A stretch of DNA of 64,000 nucleotides, taken from positions 372,001 to 436,000 of the forward strand of contig NZ_KQ033878.1 of the NCBI RefSeq assembly GCF_000967245.1, written 5' to 3'. How positions within the stretch are numbered: the first letter of the stretch is position 1; each line of letters opens with the position of its first letter. A model generated the notes under the pieces. It was not told the DNA's origin and did not search any database. It saw only the letters and a program-made list of their open reading frames with translations. Below, in pieces: positions 19,165 to 29,426 of the stretch. This DNA comes from Bombilactobacillus mellis. GTDB taxonomy: Bacteria > Bacillota > Bacilli > Lactobacillales > Lactobacillaceae. A program made the position numbers and the translations under genes.

Positions 19165-19430
19165 TATTCTGAAAGGCCTTCCTTTGTCATAGTCTCCGAA
19201 ATTGCAGTCATGGCATCGCTCGCATCATCCCCATCAGCTGTAATGGTAACGTCAGCATTTTGACCAACTCCAAGAGACATTACACCCATAATTGATTTTA
19301 AATTAACAGTTTTACCAGAATATTCCAAGTTAATGTCAGAACTGAACTTACTTGCAGTTTGAACTAACATTGTAGCTGGACGAGCGTGAATACCTGTTTC
19401 TGCAATTATATGAAAATCTTTCTTCTCCAT
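19164..19430 (-). CDS. ptsH: Phosphocarrier protein HPr
   Basis: 88-aa HPr. With the ATG at 19430 the catalytic residue is exactly His15 (GIHARPA) and the regulatory serine is Ser46 (LKSIMGV), the numbering of other Firmicute HPr proteins, so this start is preferred over an in-frame upstream codon at 19445. TGAGG lies nine bases before ATG. It transfers phosphate from enzyme I to sugar EIIA domains; Ser46 phosphorylation by HprK drives catabolite repression with CcpA. Confidence 0.97.
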   Translation of the reverse strand: MEKKDFHIIAETGIHARPATMLVQTASKFSSDINLEYSGKTVNLKSIMGVMSLGVGQNADVTITADGDDASDAMTAISETMTKEGLSE

Positions 19431-19565
19431 TTTAAAAAACCTCACTTCAACTAGTAATAATTCCCAACTTTAATGTAAAGAAATAACTTAACATCAAAAT
19501 TAACATTACCATTATTCAAAATACATGGCAAGTCTTTAGCCATTAAACTTCAAACCCCAGTCTCA

Positions 19566-19751
19566 TTAGGCATTGCCGTCTTTTACAAAATGATAATCAA
19601 CTTTGCCATCTCGCTGAGCTGTACCAATGATCTGTTTATGCTGTGGACATGCTAACCAAGCCTGATTAAAAGCAAAAAAATCCCCTTCGTTAACCTCAAT
19701 TTCCTGAATTTTGCCGGCGATCAGATCTTGCAGTAAGCTAGAAAAATCCAT
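19566..19751 (-). CDS. Small hypothetical protein
   Basis: 61-aa acidic protein with no membrane segment and a single Cys (WLACPQHKQ). GAAGGTG precedes ATG. It sits between ptsH and the divergent clpE promoter and is separated from ptsH by about 135 bases. I do not recognise a family; the ribosome binding site and isolated position support it as a real gene. Confidence 0.6.
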   Translation of the reverse strand: MDFSSLLQDLIAGKIQEIEVNEGDFFAFNQAWLACPQHKQIIGTAQRDGKVDYHFVKDGNA

Positions 19752-19842
19752 TTATGCACCTTCTTTAACTATTTCTACTATTATAGTATAACTAATAAAT
19801 TGCCCGTTAAATAAGCAAATAAAAATTTTCTATTTCCAAGAC

Positions 19843-19878
19843 TTAGCACTTGCATGTTCCGAGTGCTAATCGTATAAT
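19843..19878 (+). promoter_or_regulatory. CIRCE operator and sigma-A promoter of clpE
   Basis: TTAGCACTT-N9-GAGTGCTAA (19843-19869) matches the HrcA operator CIRCE with one changed base. TTGCAT (19850-19855) and TATAAT (19873-19878) are 17 bases apart, so HrcA would cover the -35 region and spacer. Confidence 0.9.
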
Positions 19879-19885
19879 AATAATC

Positions 19886-19903
19886 GTACTAAATGATTAG
19901 TAC
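19886..19903 (+). repeat. Perfect palindrome at the predicted clpE transcription start
   Basis: GTACTAA-ATGA-TTAGTAC, 7-base arms, 4-base loop, starting at about +1. It could be a second operator or a hairpin that protects the mRNA 5' end. Confidence 0.6.
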
Positions 19904-20020
19904 AGATTTATAGTTATACAAATGATTAATAAAATAGATGGACCTCAAAATTATTAAGTTTTACTCGGCATTACTTTTATTAGTTTACTAATTTAACTTA
20001 AGAAAGGTGGAATCGGGTTA

Positions 20021-22213
20021 ATGCTTTGTCAAAATTGTCATAAAAATGAAGCAACTATCCATCTCTATACGAGTGTTAATGGTCGCAGAGCAGAAGTTAA
20101 TCTCTGCCAAAACTGTTATCAAAAATTAAGAGAACAACAGGCCCAAGGAGGTAGTTCAATGATTTATAACGATCCTTTTGGCTTTGGTGATTTAAGTGAA
20201 TTATTTGGAACAATCGATCCGCAACAAGCGGCCCAAAGAGGCCAGGAAATTCCGCGGCAGGCTCAACGTGGCGGTAATAACCGTCGCGGCGGTGGCAACG
20301 GCATTTTAGATCAATATGGTGTTGATTTAACTGCTCAAGCTAAAGCTGGTAAAATTGATCCGGTCATCGGTCGTGACCAAGAAATTGCCCGCGTTATTGA
20401 AATTTTAAATCGACGTACTAAAAATAATCCGGTTTTAATTGGTGAAGCCGGAGTCGGCAAAACTGCCGTAGTTGAAGGTTTGGCTCAAAAAATTGTTGAT
20501 AGTCAAGTGCCTGAAAAATTGCAAAATAAGCGTGTTATTCGTCTAGATGTAGTTTCTTTAGTTCAAGGTACCGGTGTTCGGGGACAGTTTGAACAAAGAA
20601 TGCAGCAATTAATTAAAGAACTGGAACAAAACAAGAATATTATTCTGTTTATTGACGAAATCCATGAAATTGTTGGCGCGGGCAACGCTGAAGGTGGAAT
20701 GGATGCCGGCAATGTTTTAAAACCGGCACTGGCACGTGGCGAGTTGCAGTTAGTCGGAGCCACAACTTTTAATGAATATCGTCAAATTGAAAAAGATTCC
20801 GCACTGGCTAGAAGACTGCAGCCAGTGGAAGTGAATGAACCGTCTGTAGAACAGACTTTACAAATTCTAAAAGGTATTCAGCCGAAATATGAAAGCTATC
20901 ATCACGTTAAATATACCGATGAAGCTATTGAAGCAGCCGCAACTTTATCTAATCGCTATATACAAGATCGTTTCTTGCCTGATAAAGCCATCGACTTGCT
21001 GGATGAATCCGGATCACGCAAGAACTTAACTCTGGATGCTATTGATCCTAAAGATGTTCAACAAAAAATTGATTCAGCGGAGCAACAAAAACAAAATGCT
21101 CTCAAGCAAGAAGACTATGAGAAAGCGGCTTTTTATCGCGATCAAGTGAAAAAATTTGAAGCTATGCGTGATAATAAGGTTAATACCGAAAAAGAACCTA
21201 CTGTTAATGAAAAAGACATTGAAAAAATTGTCGAAGAGATGACTAATATTCCGGTCGGTGAACTAAAATCGCAAGAACAAGAACAATTACGCAATTTAAC
21301 TCCGGATTTGGAAGCTCATGTAATTGGTCAAAACAATGCTGTGGAGCAAGTTAGCCGGGCTATCCGCCGGAATCGGGTCGGTTTCAATAAGACCGGTCGC
21401 CCAATTGGTTCTTTTCTCTTTGTCGGACCTACAGGAGTAGGTAAAACTGAATTAGCTAAACAGTTAGCCCGCCAGCTATTCGGCAGTAAAGATGCGATGA
21501 TTCGTTTTGATATGTCGGAATATATGGAAAAACACAGCGTTTCTAAATTAATTGGTTCGCCTCCGGGGTATGTAGGCTACGAAGAAGCTGGTCAATTAAC
21601 CGAACAAGTTCGGCGTCATCCTTATAGTTTAATCTTATTAGATGAAATTGAAAAAGCTCATCCCGATGTTATGCATATGTTCTTACAAATCATGGATGAC
21701 GGGCGGTTGACTGATTCTCAGGGGCGGACAGTCAGTTTCAAAGATACTATCTTAATTATGACATCTAATGCCGGCCAAGGAACTACTGAAGCCAGCGTCG
21801 GTTTTGGTGCGGAAGCGAATGGAACCACTAATTCTGTGATTGATAAATTAGGCAATTATTTCAAACCGGAATTTTTAAACCGTTTTGATGGTATTATTGA
21901 ATTCAAGCCGTTAGCGAAAGAAAGTCTGTTAAAGATTGTCGATTTAATGATTGCCGACACCAATCAAATGATTGCCGATCAAAACTTAAATATTACCGTT
22001 ACAGATGCCGCTAAAGAAAAAATTGTACAGTTAGGATATAATCCCAGCATGGGAGCACGGCCTTTAAGAAGAGTCATTCAAGACCAAATTGAAGACAAAG
22101 TGGCCGATTATTATCTGGATCATCCTGATGTACAGCATTTACAAGCTGACGTTCAAGACGACAAAATTCAAATTAGTGCTGCGCCAACCACTGCATCATC
22201 CGAAAATGCTTAA
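20021..22213 (+). CDS. clpE: ATP-dependent Clp protease ATPase subunit ClpE
   Basis: 730-aa Hsp100 unfoldase. The N-terminal zinc finger characteristic of ClpE is Cys3-Cys6 / Cys29-Cys32. A Gly/Arg-rich linker (near residues 75-95) leads to AAA1 with Walker [13 protein letters not shown]-like coiled segment ([14 protein letters not shown]) precedes AAA2 with Walker A GPTGVGKT and the [11 protein letters not shown]alker B. The C-terminal D2 small domain ([19 protein letters not shown]) is present. GAAAGGTGG precedes ATG. It associates with ClpP, encoded elsewhere; the CIRCE element predicts heat induction through HrcA. Confidence 0.96.
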   Translation: MLCQNCHKNEATIHLYTSVNGRRAEVNLCQNCYQKLREQQAQGGSSMIYNDPFGFGDLSELFGTIDPQQAAQRGQEIPRQAQRGGNNRRGGGNGILDQYGVDLTAQAKAGKIDPVIGRDQEIARVIEILNRRTKNNPVLIGEAGVGKTAVVEGLAQKIVDSQVPEKLQNKRVIRLDVVSLVQGTGVRGQFEQRMQQLIKELEQNKNIILFIDEIHEIVGAGNAEGGMDAGNVLKPALARGELQLVGATTFNEYRQIEKDSALARRLQPVEVNEPSVEQTLQILKGIQPKYESYHHVKYTDEAIEAAATLSNRYIQDRFLPDKAIDLLDESGSRKNLTLDAIDPKDVQQKIDSAEQQKQNALKQEDYEKAAFYRDQVKKFEAMRDNKVNTEKEPTVNEKDIEKIVEEMTNIPVGELKSQEQEQLRNLTPDLEAHVIGQNNAVEQVSRAIRRNRVGFNKTGRPIGSFLFVGPTGVGKTELAKQLARQLFGSKDAMIRFDMSEYMEKHSVSKLIGSPPGYVGYEEAGQLTEQVRRHPYSLILLDEIEKAHPDVMHMFLQIMDDGRLTDSQGRTVSFKDTILIMTSNAGQGTTEASVGFGAEANGTTNSVIDKLGNYFKPEFLNRFDGIIEFKPLAKESLLKIVDLMIADTNQMIADQNLNITVTDAAKEKIVQLGYNPSMGARPLRRVIQDQIEDKVADYYLDHPDVQHLQADVQDDKIQISAAPTTASSENA

Positions 22214-22216
22214 AAC

Positions 22217-22250
22217 TAAAAGCCAAAATCTAACGATTTTGGCTTTTTTT
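22217..22250 (+). terminator. Terminator of clpE
   Basis: AAAAGCCAAAATC-TAAC-GATTTTGGCTTTTTTT hairpin directly after the stop codon. Confidence 0.9.
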
Positions 22251-22445
22251 TACATATGTTACACCAGCTGCTCTTGAAGCAAAATCAATACCTGATTAAT
22301 TCATTGAGGAAAGTTAATCTAAAAATATTTTCCAATATTAATTTCTTAGACTAAGGTTTCTAATTATACTTTTCAGCTGCTGAAACATCTCAATTCCATT
22401 ATTGCAGTACTCAGGTGCTCTACTTTGGCATTTTGAGCTGAACTC

Positions 22446-23333
22446 TCAATCTTTTATTTTAATAAGACCTTGATCGCCGCTAATTTCTAAAGTATTGGTG
22501 GTACTTTTTTGCCGTCTTAAAGATCCAGCGTATTGTTTTTGATGATAATAAATTGTCGTATCACCATTAATCATTAAACTTAAATCGGGATTATCAGAGT
22601 AACAGTTTAAATTTAATTTCGTAGCTTGAATTTTATTTTTTCCTTTCATTTCTGTAGCTAAGATTTGTCCTTGGAGTTTATCAGCTTGCAGCTGCATTGT
22701 TTGTAATTGTGACTGCTTAATAGTTAGCCGGCTGCTATGAGCTGTACTGATCAGATTATGCACTTGACAATTATTGAAGTAGATACTATTTGCATCCGCA
22801 TTGAAAGTTGCCTGCTGTTGAATTTGGGTTCGTTGTAAAAACAGAGCTGACTTTTCTCCCGACACATGCAGCTGTTGCATTAGCAAATTACTAATAGTTA
22901 CAGGAGCTTGGGCAGTTATATTTAAACTTTTTAAGGCTGCTTTAGAAGGTAGAGTAATTAATAATCGTGGCCGCGATTGGCCTAAACTTTTTTTATAATT
23001 ATTAATTTGAAAAGTTTGGGGAAAATTATTCTCCAGTTGTTTTATTTGCAGTTTGTCTTGTTTTACTGTAACTGTTAACAATTGCTGCGACTGGACTTGA
23101 ACTTGATACTGAGAGCCTAAACGTATTTCCACTTCTATATCTTGAACATCAATATCTGCCCGACTAAAGCTTTTCTTTATCGAGTAATTGTGCGGATTAT
23201 CCGATAAAACCAGTAACGGACTTGTAGAGCTGGTACTGGCAATCGTTTTAAACCCCTGATGACAATAGCCCAGCAGACACAGTAAAGCTCCCAGCAACAA
23301 AACACTACCACTTATCAAATAATATTTCTTCAT
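22446..23333 (-). CDS. DUF4097-like membrane-anchored protein (copy B)
   Basis: 295 aa with one N-terminal hydrophobic segment (residues 5-25) after MKKYY, then a soluble part dominated by short alternating beta strands with repeated asparagine/serine turns, as in DUF4097 / putative adhesin beta-solenoids. It is a paralogue of the product of 25785-26693: both share the leader, the GFKTI/GFQTI segment and a STSPLLVLSDNP-like stretch. It is the last gene of the PadR-led operon. The function is unknown; such proteins often accompany PadR and HAAS-domain proteins. Confidence 0.7.
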   Translation of the reverse strand: MKKYYLISGSVLLLGALLCLLGYCHQGFKTIASTSSTSPLLVLSDNPHNYSIKKSFSRADIDVQDIEVEIRLGSQYQVQVQSQQLLTVTVKQDKLQIKQLENNFPQTFQINNYKKSLGQSRPRLLITLPSKAALKSLNITAQAPVTISNLLMQQLHVSGEKSALFLQRTQIQQQATFNADANSIYFNNCQVHNLISTAHSSRLTIKQSQLQTMQLQADKLQGQILATEMKGKNKIQATKLNLNCYSDNPDLSLMINGDTTIYYHQKQYAGSLRRQKSTTNTLEISGDQGLIKIKD

Positions 23334-23344
23334 TTGTTTTCTCC

Positions 23345-24112
23345 TTAAAATCGCTTCTTTTTAAAAATTAAGTAACCTAAAATCAAGAAGAAAAAGATAT
23401 AAGCTAGTGATCCGGTTAATAATTGCAGATTATTTAAATGGCTGGTTTGATGATAAACGGGATAATTATAATATTGAGTTACTAAATTAGTCATATTGAG
23501 CGGATTCCATTTAATTAAATCCAACCAACGACTTCCACTTCTTAACCAATCAGCCGACAAGCTGCCACCCATAAAAAAGATACCTAAATTAACGGCAATA
23601 ACTACCGCATTATTATTAATCAAACAAGAAACAAGAAAAATTAGGCTAATAATTAAAGTTGAAGCAATTAAATCTAAAAAAGAAGTATGCAGCATGTTTA
23701 ACCACAAGGGTTGCTGATATTGATAAGTCGCTATCCAATTAACAGTCCCGCCAAGGGCAAAGGCTTTGAGCAGCAACGTAAATACAATGGCTAAAACATG
23801 TAAAGCCAAATTATAAACAAATATCACAATTATTTTGGCTAAGTAAACCTCGCTTTTATGTGGTGCTTTATAAAGCAGTATTAAAATGGCATTATTTTGA
23901 AATTCCATTGAAAAAATTGTAGAAGCCGTAATAATCAATAACAACATAATCCAGTTATCAGAAAAATAAGTATCCATCGCTAACAAACGATTTTCTTGAG
24001 CACTCAGACTCAAAGCAGCAAAAATCATTAACAATAATAAAATGATTGGGATAATCCAGATCATTTTTTTATGAAGTAGTTTATAAAATTCCTGTTTTAA
24101 GCACGTTTTCAC
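23345..24112 (-). CDS. ABC-2 type transporter permease (copy B)
   Basis: 255-aa membrane protein with six hydrophobic segments, matching ABC-2 permeases that pair with a DrrA/CcmA-like ATPase. The GTG start at 24112 follows GGGAGG by seven bases. It is paralogous to the gene just upstream; both share the LKQE leader and the LLKWNPLNM/LIKWNPLNM motif near the C-terminus, before the last helix. This copy keeps the full C-terminal helix and the basic end KKKRF. The exported substrate is unknown. Confidence 0.82.
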   Translation of the reverse strand: MKTCLKQEFYKLLHKKMIWIIPIILLLLMIFAALSLSAQENRLLAMDTYFSDNWIMLLLIITASTIFSMEFQNNAILILLYKAPHKSEVYLAKIIVIFVYNLALHVLAIVFTLLLKAFALGGTVNWIATYQYQQPLWLNMLHTSFLDLIASTLIISLIFLVSCLINNNAVVIAVNLGIFFMGGSLSADWLRSGSRWLDLIKWNPLNMTNLVTQYYNYPVYHQTSHLNNLQLLTGSLAYIFFFLILGYLIFKKKRF

Positions 24113-24219
24113 TTTGAAACCTCCCTAAACACCTAAAGAACTCACACTTTGTGGTTTTGAAAAAATTGATAACCCAGTCCTAAAAAGATAAGAGTATAAA
24201 TTAAAACTGCTAGCAGCAA

Positions 24220-24900
24220 TTAGGAATTCTCTAAAGTTGAATGCTGTGCATAATTAACCTGCGGCAACTGATTAATAATATTGATCATATTTAAAGGGTT
24301 CCATTTTAAAAGATTTTGATAGTGGGGAAAAGAATCCATCAGAAGCTGCGAGAAACTGGCGCCTAAAAACCCCAAGGCAATCCCGATACCAATTACAGCC
24401 ACATTGACTTTAATTAAAGTAAATAAGAAAAAACAGAGTGCTATGATAAAGAGCAAATAGACAATACTTCCCCCAATATTAAGTAATAAAGTCGTGATTA
24501 GATCTTGCGTATTTTCATAAATGATCGTCCAAGAATATTTATCCCCGACAAAAAGACTTTTCAGCCCTAAGGCAAAGATAAAGCCGCCTGCATCCAACAA
24601 TAGTCCATAACTAAAAGTTAATAAGAATTTAGCGCAATATATATTTTTCTTATTAGAGTTCTTATAAAAAAGAGTAATAATCGTGTTATTTTTATATTCC
24701 AGAGCCAAAAATGTGGGACTGATCGTTATCATAATTAAGATCACCCACTGTCCCAAACCAAAACCTTGAGCAATAATGCGCGGTTTAATTGGACCGGAAA
24801 TAGCAGTTTCCAGCATGAATAACGCTAACGCGGCCATACCGTAAAAGGGAAAATGTTGATGCCAAAATTTGAAATTTTCTTGTTTTAAACAATCAATCAT
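24220..24900 (-). CDS. ABC-2 type permease (copy A), C-terminal helix cut off by a stop codon
   Basis: 226-aa permease with five complete membrane segments. It overlaps the ATPase gene by four bases. The frame ends at TAA (24222-24220), but beyond it the same frame continues for 25 codons (LLLAVLIYTLIFLGLGYQFF and five more residues) to TGA at 24144-24142. That supplies exactly the final helix present in copy B, where the residue aligned with the stop is Gln (NNLQLLTG). A single CAA to TAA change explains it. The product may be inactive, or the ATPase may work with copy B alone. Confidence 0.8.
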   Translation of the reverse strand: MIDCLKQENFKFWHQHFPFYGMAALALFMLETAISGPIKPRIIAQGFGLGQWVILIMITISPTFLALEYKNNTIITLFYKNSNKKNIYCAKFLLTFSYGLLLDAGGFIFALGLKSLFVGDKYSWTIIYENTQDLITTLLLNIGGSIVYLLFIIALCFFLFTLIKVNVAVIGIGIALGFLGASFSQLLMDSFPHYQNLLKWNPLNMINIINQLPQVNYAQHSTLENS

Positions 24901-25778
24901 ACGTGCATCTTCCTTTGCTGCTGTAACAAATCTACAATAAGTTCTTCAAAATTGGCTTTTACGGGCGCCAATTCTAATAAATGTAAGTTATGTGTGTAAA
25001 ATACGGTTTGCGCTGACAAAATATCAGCGTGAGAAATCAACAAATAAGGTCCGCTGGAGCTAAACTTAATCTGCTTTTTTTGTAGTAACTCTTGGGCTTG
25101 ACTTTGATTATCGGTTAATACTTGATATTGCTGTTGAGGTTCTTGCGTAAACTCTTTTACGGTTTTATCCATGACAACTTGACCTGCATTGAGCAAAACA
25201 ATTCCGGTCATCACTTTTTGTAGTTCACTGAGAACATGGCTGGAGATTAAAAAGGCAGTTCCTTGCTGAGCGTATTGCTTAATAACTTTTCTAATAGTAA
25301 TCGTGGCCTCAATATCTAAACCGTTCATCGGCTCATCTAAAATAACCAGCCGGGGTTTATTCAATAAAGCCAGCGCAATGCCCAATTTTTGTTTCATACC
25401 TAAGGAATAATTTTTGGCTCTTTGGTTCAGATAGCTCTCCATTTGCACGAGCGAAACTACTTCTTGCAGATCCTGGTGATCCTGACTATATAATTCTAAA
25501 TTTTGTAAACCGGTTAAAAACGGATAAATTGCTGGATGTTCAATTAAGGCTCCCACTTGTTGTAAAGCTTGGTGATTATTTTCGGTTACCTCTTGATTAT
25601 CAATCTGGATGCTGCCGCTAAATTTGGTTAAACCTAAAATTGTTTTCATAATAGTGGTTTTTCCAGCCCCATTAGGCCCTACCAACCCTATAACTGCTCC
25701 GGCAGGCACTTGAAAAGAGGCTTGGTGAATAATTTCTTTTTGATTAATAAACACATCTACATTTTGTACTGACAACAT
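24897..25778 (-). CDS. ABC transporter ATP-binding protein
   Basis: 293-aa ATPase of the CcmA/DrrA class. Walker A is GPNGAGKTT (near residue 35), signature YSLGMKQKLGIALAL, Walker B LVILDEPMNGLD, and the switch His is in LISSHVLSEL. The C-terminal 80 residues form the DUF4162-like tail seen in such exporters. It lies six bases downstream of DUF4097 copy A and overlaps permease copy A, clearly one operon under PadR. Confidence 0.93.
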   Translation of the reverse strand: MLSVQNVDVFINQKEIIHQASFQVPAGAVIGLVGPNGAGKTTIMKTILGLTKFSGSIQIDNQEVTENNHQALQQVGALIEHPAIYPFLTGLQNLELYSQDHQDLQEVVSLVQMESYLNQRAKNYSLGMKQKLGIALALLNKPRLVILDEPMNGLDIEATITIRKVIKQYAQQGTAFLISSHVLSELQKVMTGIVLLNAGQVVMDKTVKEFTQEPQQQYQVLTDNQSQAQELLQKKQIKFSSSGPYLLISHADILSAQTVFYTHNLHLLELAPVKANFEELIVDLLQQQRKMHV

Positions 25779-25784
25779 TATTAA

Positions 25785-26693
25785 TTAGCCTCCTTGCAGT
25801 TTCAGTTGACCATCATCGCTATGAATATCTAAAAAATTAATTGAAGAATTATTTTGCTGCAGCTGGCGCCGCTTAGGCTGATGATTATGAATAATATCTA
25901 AATGACCACTGGTGTTAATGCTTAAATCTGGATTGAGATCTTCTAAAGTTAGTTGTAAATCATTAGCCTTAATTAAGTTATCTTGTCCTAAAGCGGTCGC
26001 TAATATTTTCAAGGTTATCGTATTGGCGTTTAGATCCAAATTGGTTAATTGCGAATGTTGAATTTGCAAGTGGGCATCATTGAGGTCAAATTTAGGAGCT
26101 ACCAAGCGGCAATTATCTAATTGATAACGGCAATCACTATCGTTAATTTGGGCTTGACGGATAATGCTTACTTGATGCCAGTCAGCCTGGGAGTTAGTAT
26201 TATCTAAAACTAACTTATTAACAGCCACATTTTGAAAAGATAACCGACAATTATCCGCTTTTAGTTTCAAAGCCGCTAATGTTTGCTTAGGAGGAATAGT
26301 AATAACTAAGCGGGAGTATTGAACTGGGGAACGATCTTGGGGAGCTCGAAGATGAACTTCATTAACTTGGTTGGGATATTGTTTTTGGATAATTTGTAGT
26401 TGGTGATCTCTTACTGCCACTTGGACATACTGCTTACTGGTAAATTCTGCTTTCAACTGCGGGCCGGGTTTAACAACCAGTTGCGTATTTTTAATAGTAA
26501 TATCTGCTGTTGTAAATTGTTTAGTTGTCGTCAAGGTTCGCTGAATTCTGCGCGGGTTATTTTTCAAAACTACCAGCGGTCCTTGGCCATTATTAGTACC
26601 AATAGTTTGGAAACCCCGATTGAAATAGCCGATACCACAAATTAAAAGTCCGAGAAAAAACAGGCCGCCGATTATTTGATAATATTTTTTCAT
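25785..26693 (-). CDS. DUF4097-like membrane-anchored protein (copy A)
   Basis: 302 aa, N-terminal transmembrane anchor (residues 5-25) and a long beta-strand-rich part (for example QVAVRDHQLQIIQKQYP and IKANDLQLTLEDLNPDLSI). It starts in the last codons of the DUF1700 gene (4-base overlap). Paralogue of copy B at 22.4 kb. Probably faces outward, but no sorting motif or enzyme signature is present. Confidence 0.7.
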   Translation of the reverse strand: MKKYYQIIGGLFFLGLLICGIGYFNRGFQTIGTNNGQGPLVVLKNNPRRIQRTLTTTKQFTTADITIKNTQLVVKPGPQLKAEFTSKQYVQVAVRDHQLQIIQKQYPNQVNEVHLRAPQDRSPVQYSRLVITIPPKQTLAALKLKADNCRLSFQNVAVNKLVLDNTNSQADWHQVSIIRQAQINDSDCRYQLDNCRLVAPKFDLNDAHLQIQHSQLTNLDLNANTITLKILATALGQDNLIKANDLQLTLEDLNPDLSINTSGHLDIIHNHQPKRRQLQQNNSSINFLDIHSDDGQLKLQGG

Positions 26694-27313
26694 TTAGCAG
26701 CGCCTCCAGGATAATATTTACCAATTAGAACTTTACGCCCTAACCACCTTGCTATCCGAGCTACTAAAGAAACGACTCCGCGAACCATTCGCCAACATAC
26801 AGGCCCCACGAGAAAAATCACTGCGAATACTATAATACCGGCACCAATATAAAAACAGCCCACCGCCCAATTACTAGTCAACAATAATGGGAAAGCTTTA
26901 TACATAATCCAGCCGGTGGGAAGCAAAAGACCAGCCAACACTCCCACAAGAAGCACAATTAAAATGATAAAAAAGAGGATAACCGCCACTAAAATTAAAA
27001 ATAACGGCAAACCTAAGGGAACAGCACATAATCCCAACAAAATCCATTTAATAGCCTGCAAATTATGCTGCGGTTGCTCTACATTAGCAGTGGCTGGATC
27101 GGTCTTTGAAATGGTTAAAGAATAATCGGCCATAATTTTATGTGCCAATTTTTTGGGAGTGCCTAGTTCTTTTTCAATGTCATAACGACTAAATAAATGA
27201 GCATCCAAGAGAAATTCTCGATAGAATTCTTCTAATTCTGCACGTTCAGTGGGATCTAACTGTTCTAAATTCCTATCCAATTGCTTGATATAAGTTTCAA
27301 TTTCTTGATTCAT
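26690..27313 (-). CDS. DUF1700 / HAAS-domain membrane protein
   Basis: 207 aa. The N-terminal 80 residues hold the HAAS signature (LDPTERAELEEFYREFLLDA ... EKELGTPKKLAHKIMADY), then three or four membrane helices (near 90-190). HAAS proteins typically follow PadR regulator genes, as here, with a 17-base overlap. A role in relaying an envelope signal to PadR or the exporter is inference. Confidence 0.85.
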   Translation of the reverse strand: MNQEIETYIKQLDRNLEQLDPTERAELEEFYREFLLDAHLFSRYDIEKELGTPKKLAHKIMADYSLTISKTDPATANVEQPQHNLQAIKWILLGLCAVPLGLPLFLILVAVILFFIILIVLLVGVLAGLLLPTGWIMYKAFPLLLTSNWAVGCFYIGAGIIVFAVIFLVGPVCWRMVRGVVSLVARIARWLGRKVLIGKYYPGGAAK

Positions 27314-27620
27314 CTTGATCTCCCAATACTTGATTTACTTTCTTATTAAAATCTTGCCAATCACACTTGATACTAGCCAGTCGCTGTTGACCCAAGTCGG
27401 TTATTTGATAATAACGACGGTTGCGTCCTTGATAAGGTTGATCGTAAGTCGTTAAATATTGCTCTTTTTTCAGGCGACGTAATACGGGATAAATTGTTGA
27501 TTCCGAAATATCAAAGATAGATTGCACTTGTTGCGTTAAAGCGTAACCATATAAATCAGCCTGCTGTAAAGCTGCTAATACAATTCCTTCTAGAATCTCG
27601 GAAGAAATTTGAATTGCCAT
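27297..27620 (-). CDS. PadR family transcriptional regulator
   Basis: 107-aa winged-helix regulator with the PadR fold: LEGIVLAALQQADLYGYALTQQV, STIYPVLRRLKKEQYL and GRNRRYYQITDLG. ATG at 27620 is seven bases from AAAGGAAG, better than the ATG 18 bases upstream that contains that site. First gene of a seven-gene operon extending to 22446. It presumably represses its own promoter; no clear PadR palindrome was picked out. Confidence 0.93.
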   Translation of the reverse strand: MAIQISSEILEGIVLAALQQADLYGYALTQQVQSIFDISESTIYPVLRRLKKEQYLTTYDQPYQGRNRRYYQITDLGQQRLASIKCDWQDFNKKVNQVLGDQDESRN

Positions 27621-27796
27621 GTAGTTGCTTCCTTTCATACAAATGAAGCTGGTTTTTAGTTTATATCCAATACTTGCTGTTATCTTAACTGTTTTTGATT
27701 AAAGCTGGTTTTATTTGCAGCTGATATGAAAAAATTTTAATAGCTATACTATATTTCATATAATATTGTACTGTAATTAATATCAAAAGACAATAA

Positions 27797-27828
27797 AAAA
27801 GCAAATCACCGAGTTTGATTTGCTTTTA
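27797..27828 (-). terminator. Terminator downstream of prfC
   Basis: AAAGCAAATCA-CCGAGT-TTGATTTGCTTTT hairpin with a T-run toward the left on the minus strand. Confidence 0.8.
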
Positions 27829-27848
27829 AACAATTAATCTTTTTTTGA

Positions 27849-29426
27849 TTACAATTTAGCAGTCAACTTAACTTGGGGATATTTATCTTTAAACCAGTTT
27901 TCAGCAAAACGATTCTCAAATAAGAACAACGGCTGTTCGGACATATCCTTTACTAATAAATTACGGGCTGAAGACATAGTAGGATCAAGTTGCTGGGGAT
28001 CAATCCAGCGCGCAATTCTCGAACCAATTGGTTTCATTACTACTTCTGTATTATATTCATTTTGCATCCGGAATTTAAAAACTTCAAATTGTAATTGTCC
28101 AACAGCACCTAAAATATAATCCCCCGTTTGGTAATTACGATATAACTGGACCGCTCCTTCTTGGACTAACTGCTGCATCCCTTTATGGAAGGATTTTTGC
28201 TTCATCACATTTTTAGCGGTAACTTCCATAAAAATTTCGGGTGTAAATTGTGGTAAAGCTGGATATTTCCGTTCAGGTTTGCCACTATAAAGTGTATCGC
28301 CAATTTGGAAATTTCCTGTATCATACAAACCGACAATATCACCAGCTACTGCTGTCTTTACTTGTTCACGCTGTGCTGACATAAATTCCGTTGCATTATT
28401 TAAGCGCAAAGTTTTAGCGGTTCTTTGCAAGGTGACATCCATTCCCTTATCAAATTCTCCTGAACCGATTCTTACAAAAGCAATCCGATCACGATGTTTA
28501 GGATTCATATTAGCCTGAATTTTAAAAACAAAACCTGAAAACTGTGGATCACTAGCTGGCAAATTGGCACCATCCTGCATTTCATGAGTACTAGGTGCAG
28601 GAGCCAATTTTAAAAATTCATCCAAAAAAGTTTGCACGCCAAAATTAGTCAGCGCCGAGCCGAAGAAAATTGGAGTTTGCTCTCCGCGGGCAATTTTATC
28701 CGGGTCAAAAGTGTTCCCTGCCCCTTTAATTAATTCAATTTCATCTAAGGTCTGTTGATAAATACTGTCTTGTGTTAATTCTTCTGTAGCTGCCAACTTT
28801 CCGGTGGCATCTAAGGGTAAAAACTGGGATTCATTAGCTTGGGGCCGGTATAGTTCAATCCGATTATGATAAATATCATATAAGCCCTTCAGCGTTTTTC
28901 CGCTGCCCATAGGCCAGTTCATCGCGCAACCTTCAATTTTTAAGAGATCTTCTAATTCGCCAATCAGATCTAACGGTTCGCGCCCATCACGATCTAATTT
29001 ATTCATAAAAGTAAAAATAGGAATACCGCGTTTTTTAACAACCTTAAATAACTTCTTAGTTTGCGCCTCAATTCCTTTTGCCGAATCGATAACCATTACT
29101 GCTGCATCGACTGCCATCAGTGTTCGATAAGTATCTTCTGAAAAATCCTCGTGTCCAGGAGTATCCAAGATATTAACATGTTTACCTTGATAATCAAATT
29201 CCATCACCGAACTGGTAACAGAAATACCCCGCTTTTTTTCAATTTCCATCCAATCAGAAGTGGCGTAATTTCCTGTTTTTTTACCTTTAACAGTGCCGGC
29301 GGAGCGAATAACTCCCCCAAACAATAACATTTGTTCAGTAATTGTAGTTTTTCCCGCGTCCGGGTGTGAGATAATTGCAAAAGTCCGCCGCTTAGCTACT
29401 TCTTGTTGTAATTCTTGCTGATTCAT
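27849..29426 (-). CDS. prfC: Peptide chain release factor 3
   Basis: 525-aa translational GTPase that recycles RF1/RF2. G1 is [12 protein letters not shown] (near residue 20), G3 [14 protein letters not shown] (near 90), and G4 NKLD. The [12 protein letters not shown] segment and the [20 protein letters not shown] region are RF3 features that distinguish it from EF-G. Monocistronic with its own terminator. Confidence 0.96.
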   Translation of the reverse strand: MNQQELQQEVAKRRTFAIISHPDAGKTTITEQMLLFGGVIRSAGTVKGKKTGNYATSDWMEIEKKRGISVTSSVMEFDYQGKHVNILDTPGHEDFSEDTYRTLMAVDAAVMVIDSAKGIEAQTKKLFKVVKKRGIPIFTFMNKLDRDGREPLDLIGELEDLLKIEGCAMNWPMGSGKTLKGLYDIYHNRIELYRPQANESQFLPLDATGKLAATEELTQDSIYQQTLDEIELIKGAGNTFDPDKIARGEQTPIFFGSALTNFGVQTFLDEFLKLAPAPSTHEMQDGANLPASDPQFSGFVFKIQANMNPKHRDRIAFVRIGSGEFDKGMDVTLQRTAKTLRLNNATEFMSAQREQVKTAVAGDIVGLYDTGNFQIGDTLYSGKPERKYPALPQFTPEIFMEVTAKNVMKQKSFHKGMQQLVQEGAVQLYRNYQTGDYILGAVGQLQFEVFKFRMQNEYNTEVVMKPIGSRIARWIDPQQLDPTMSSARNLLVKDMSEQPLFLFENRFAENWFKDKYPQVKLTAKL

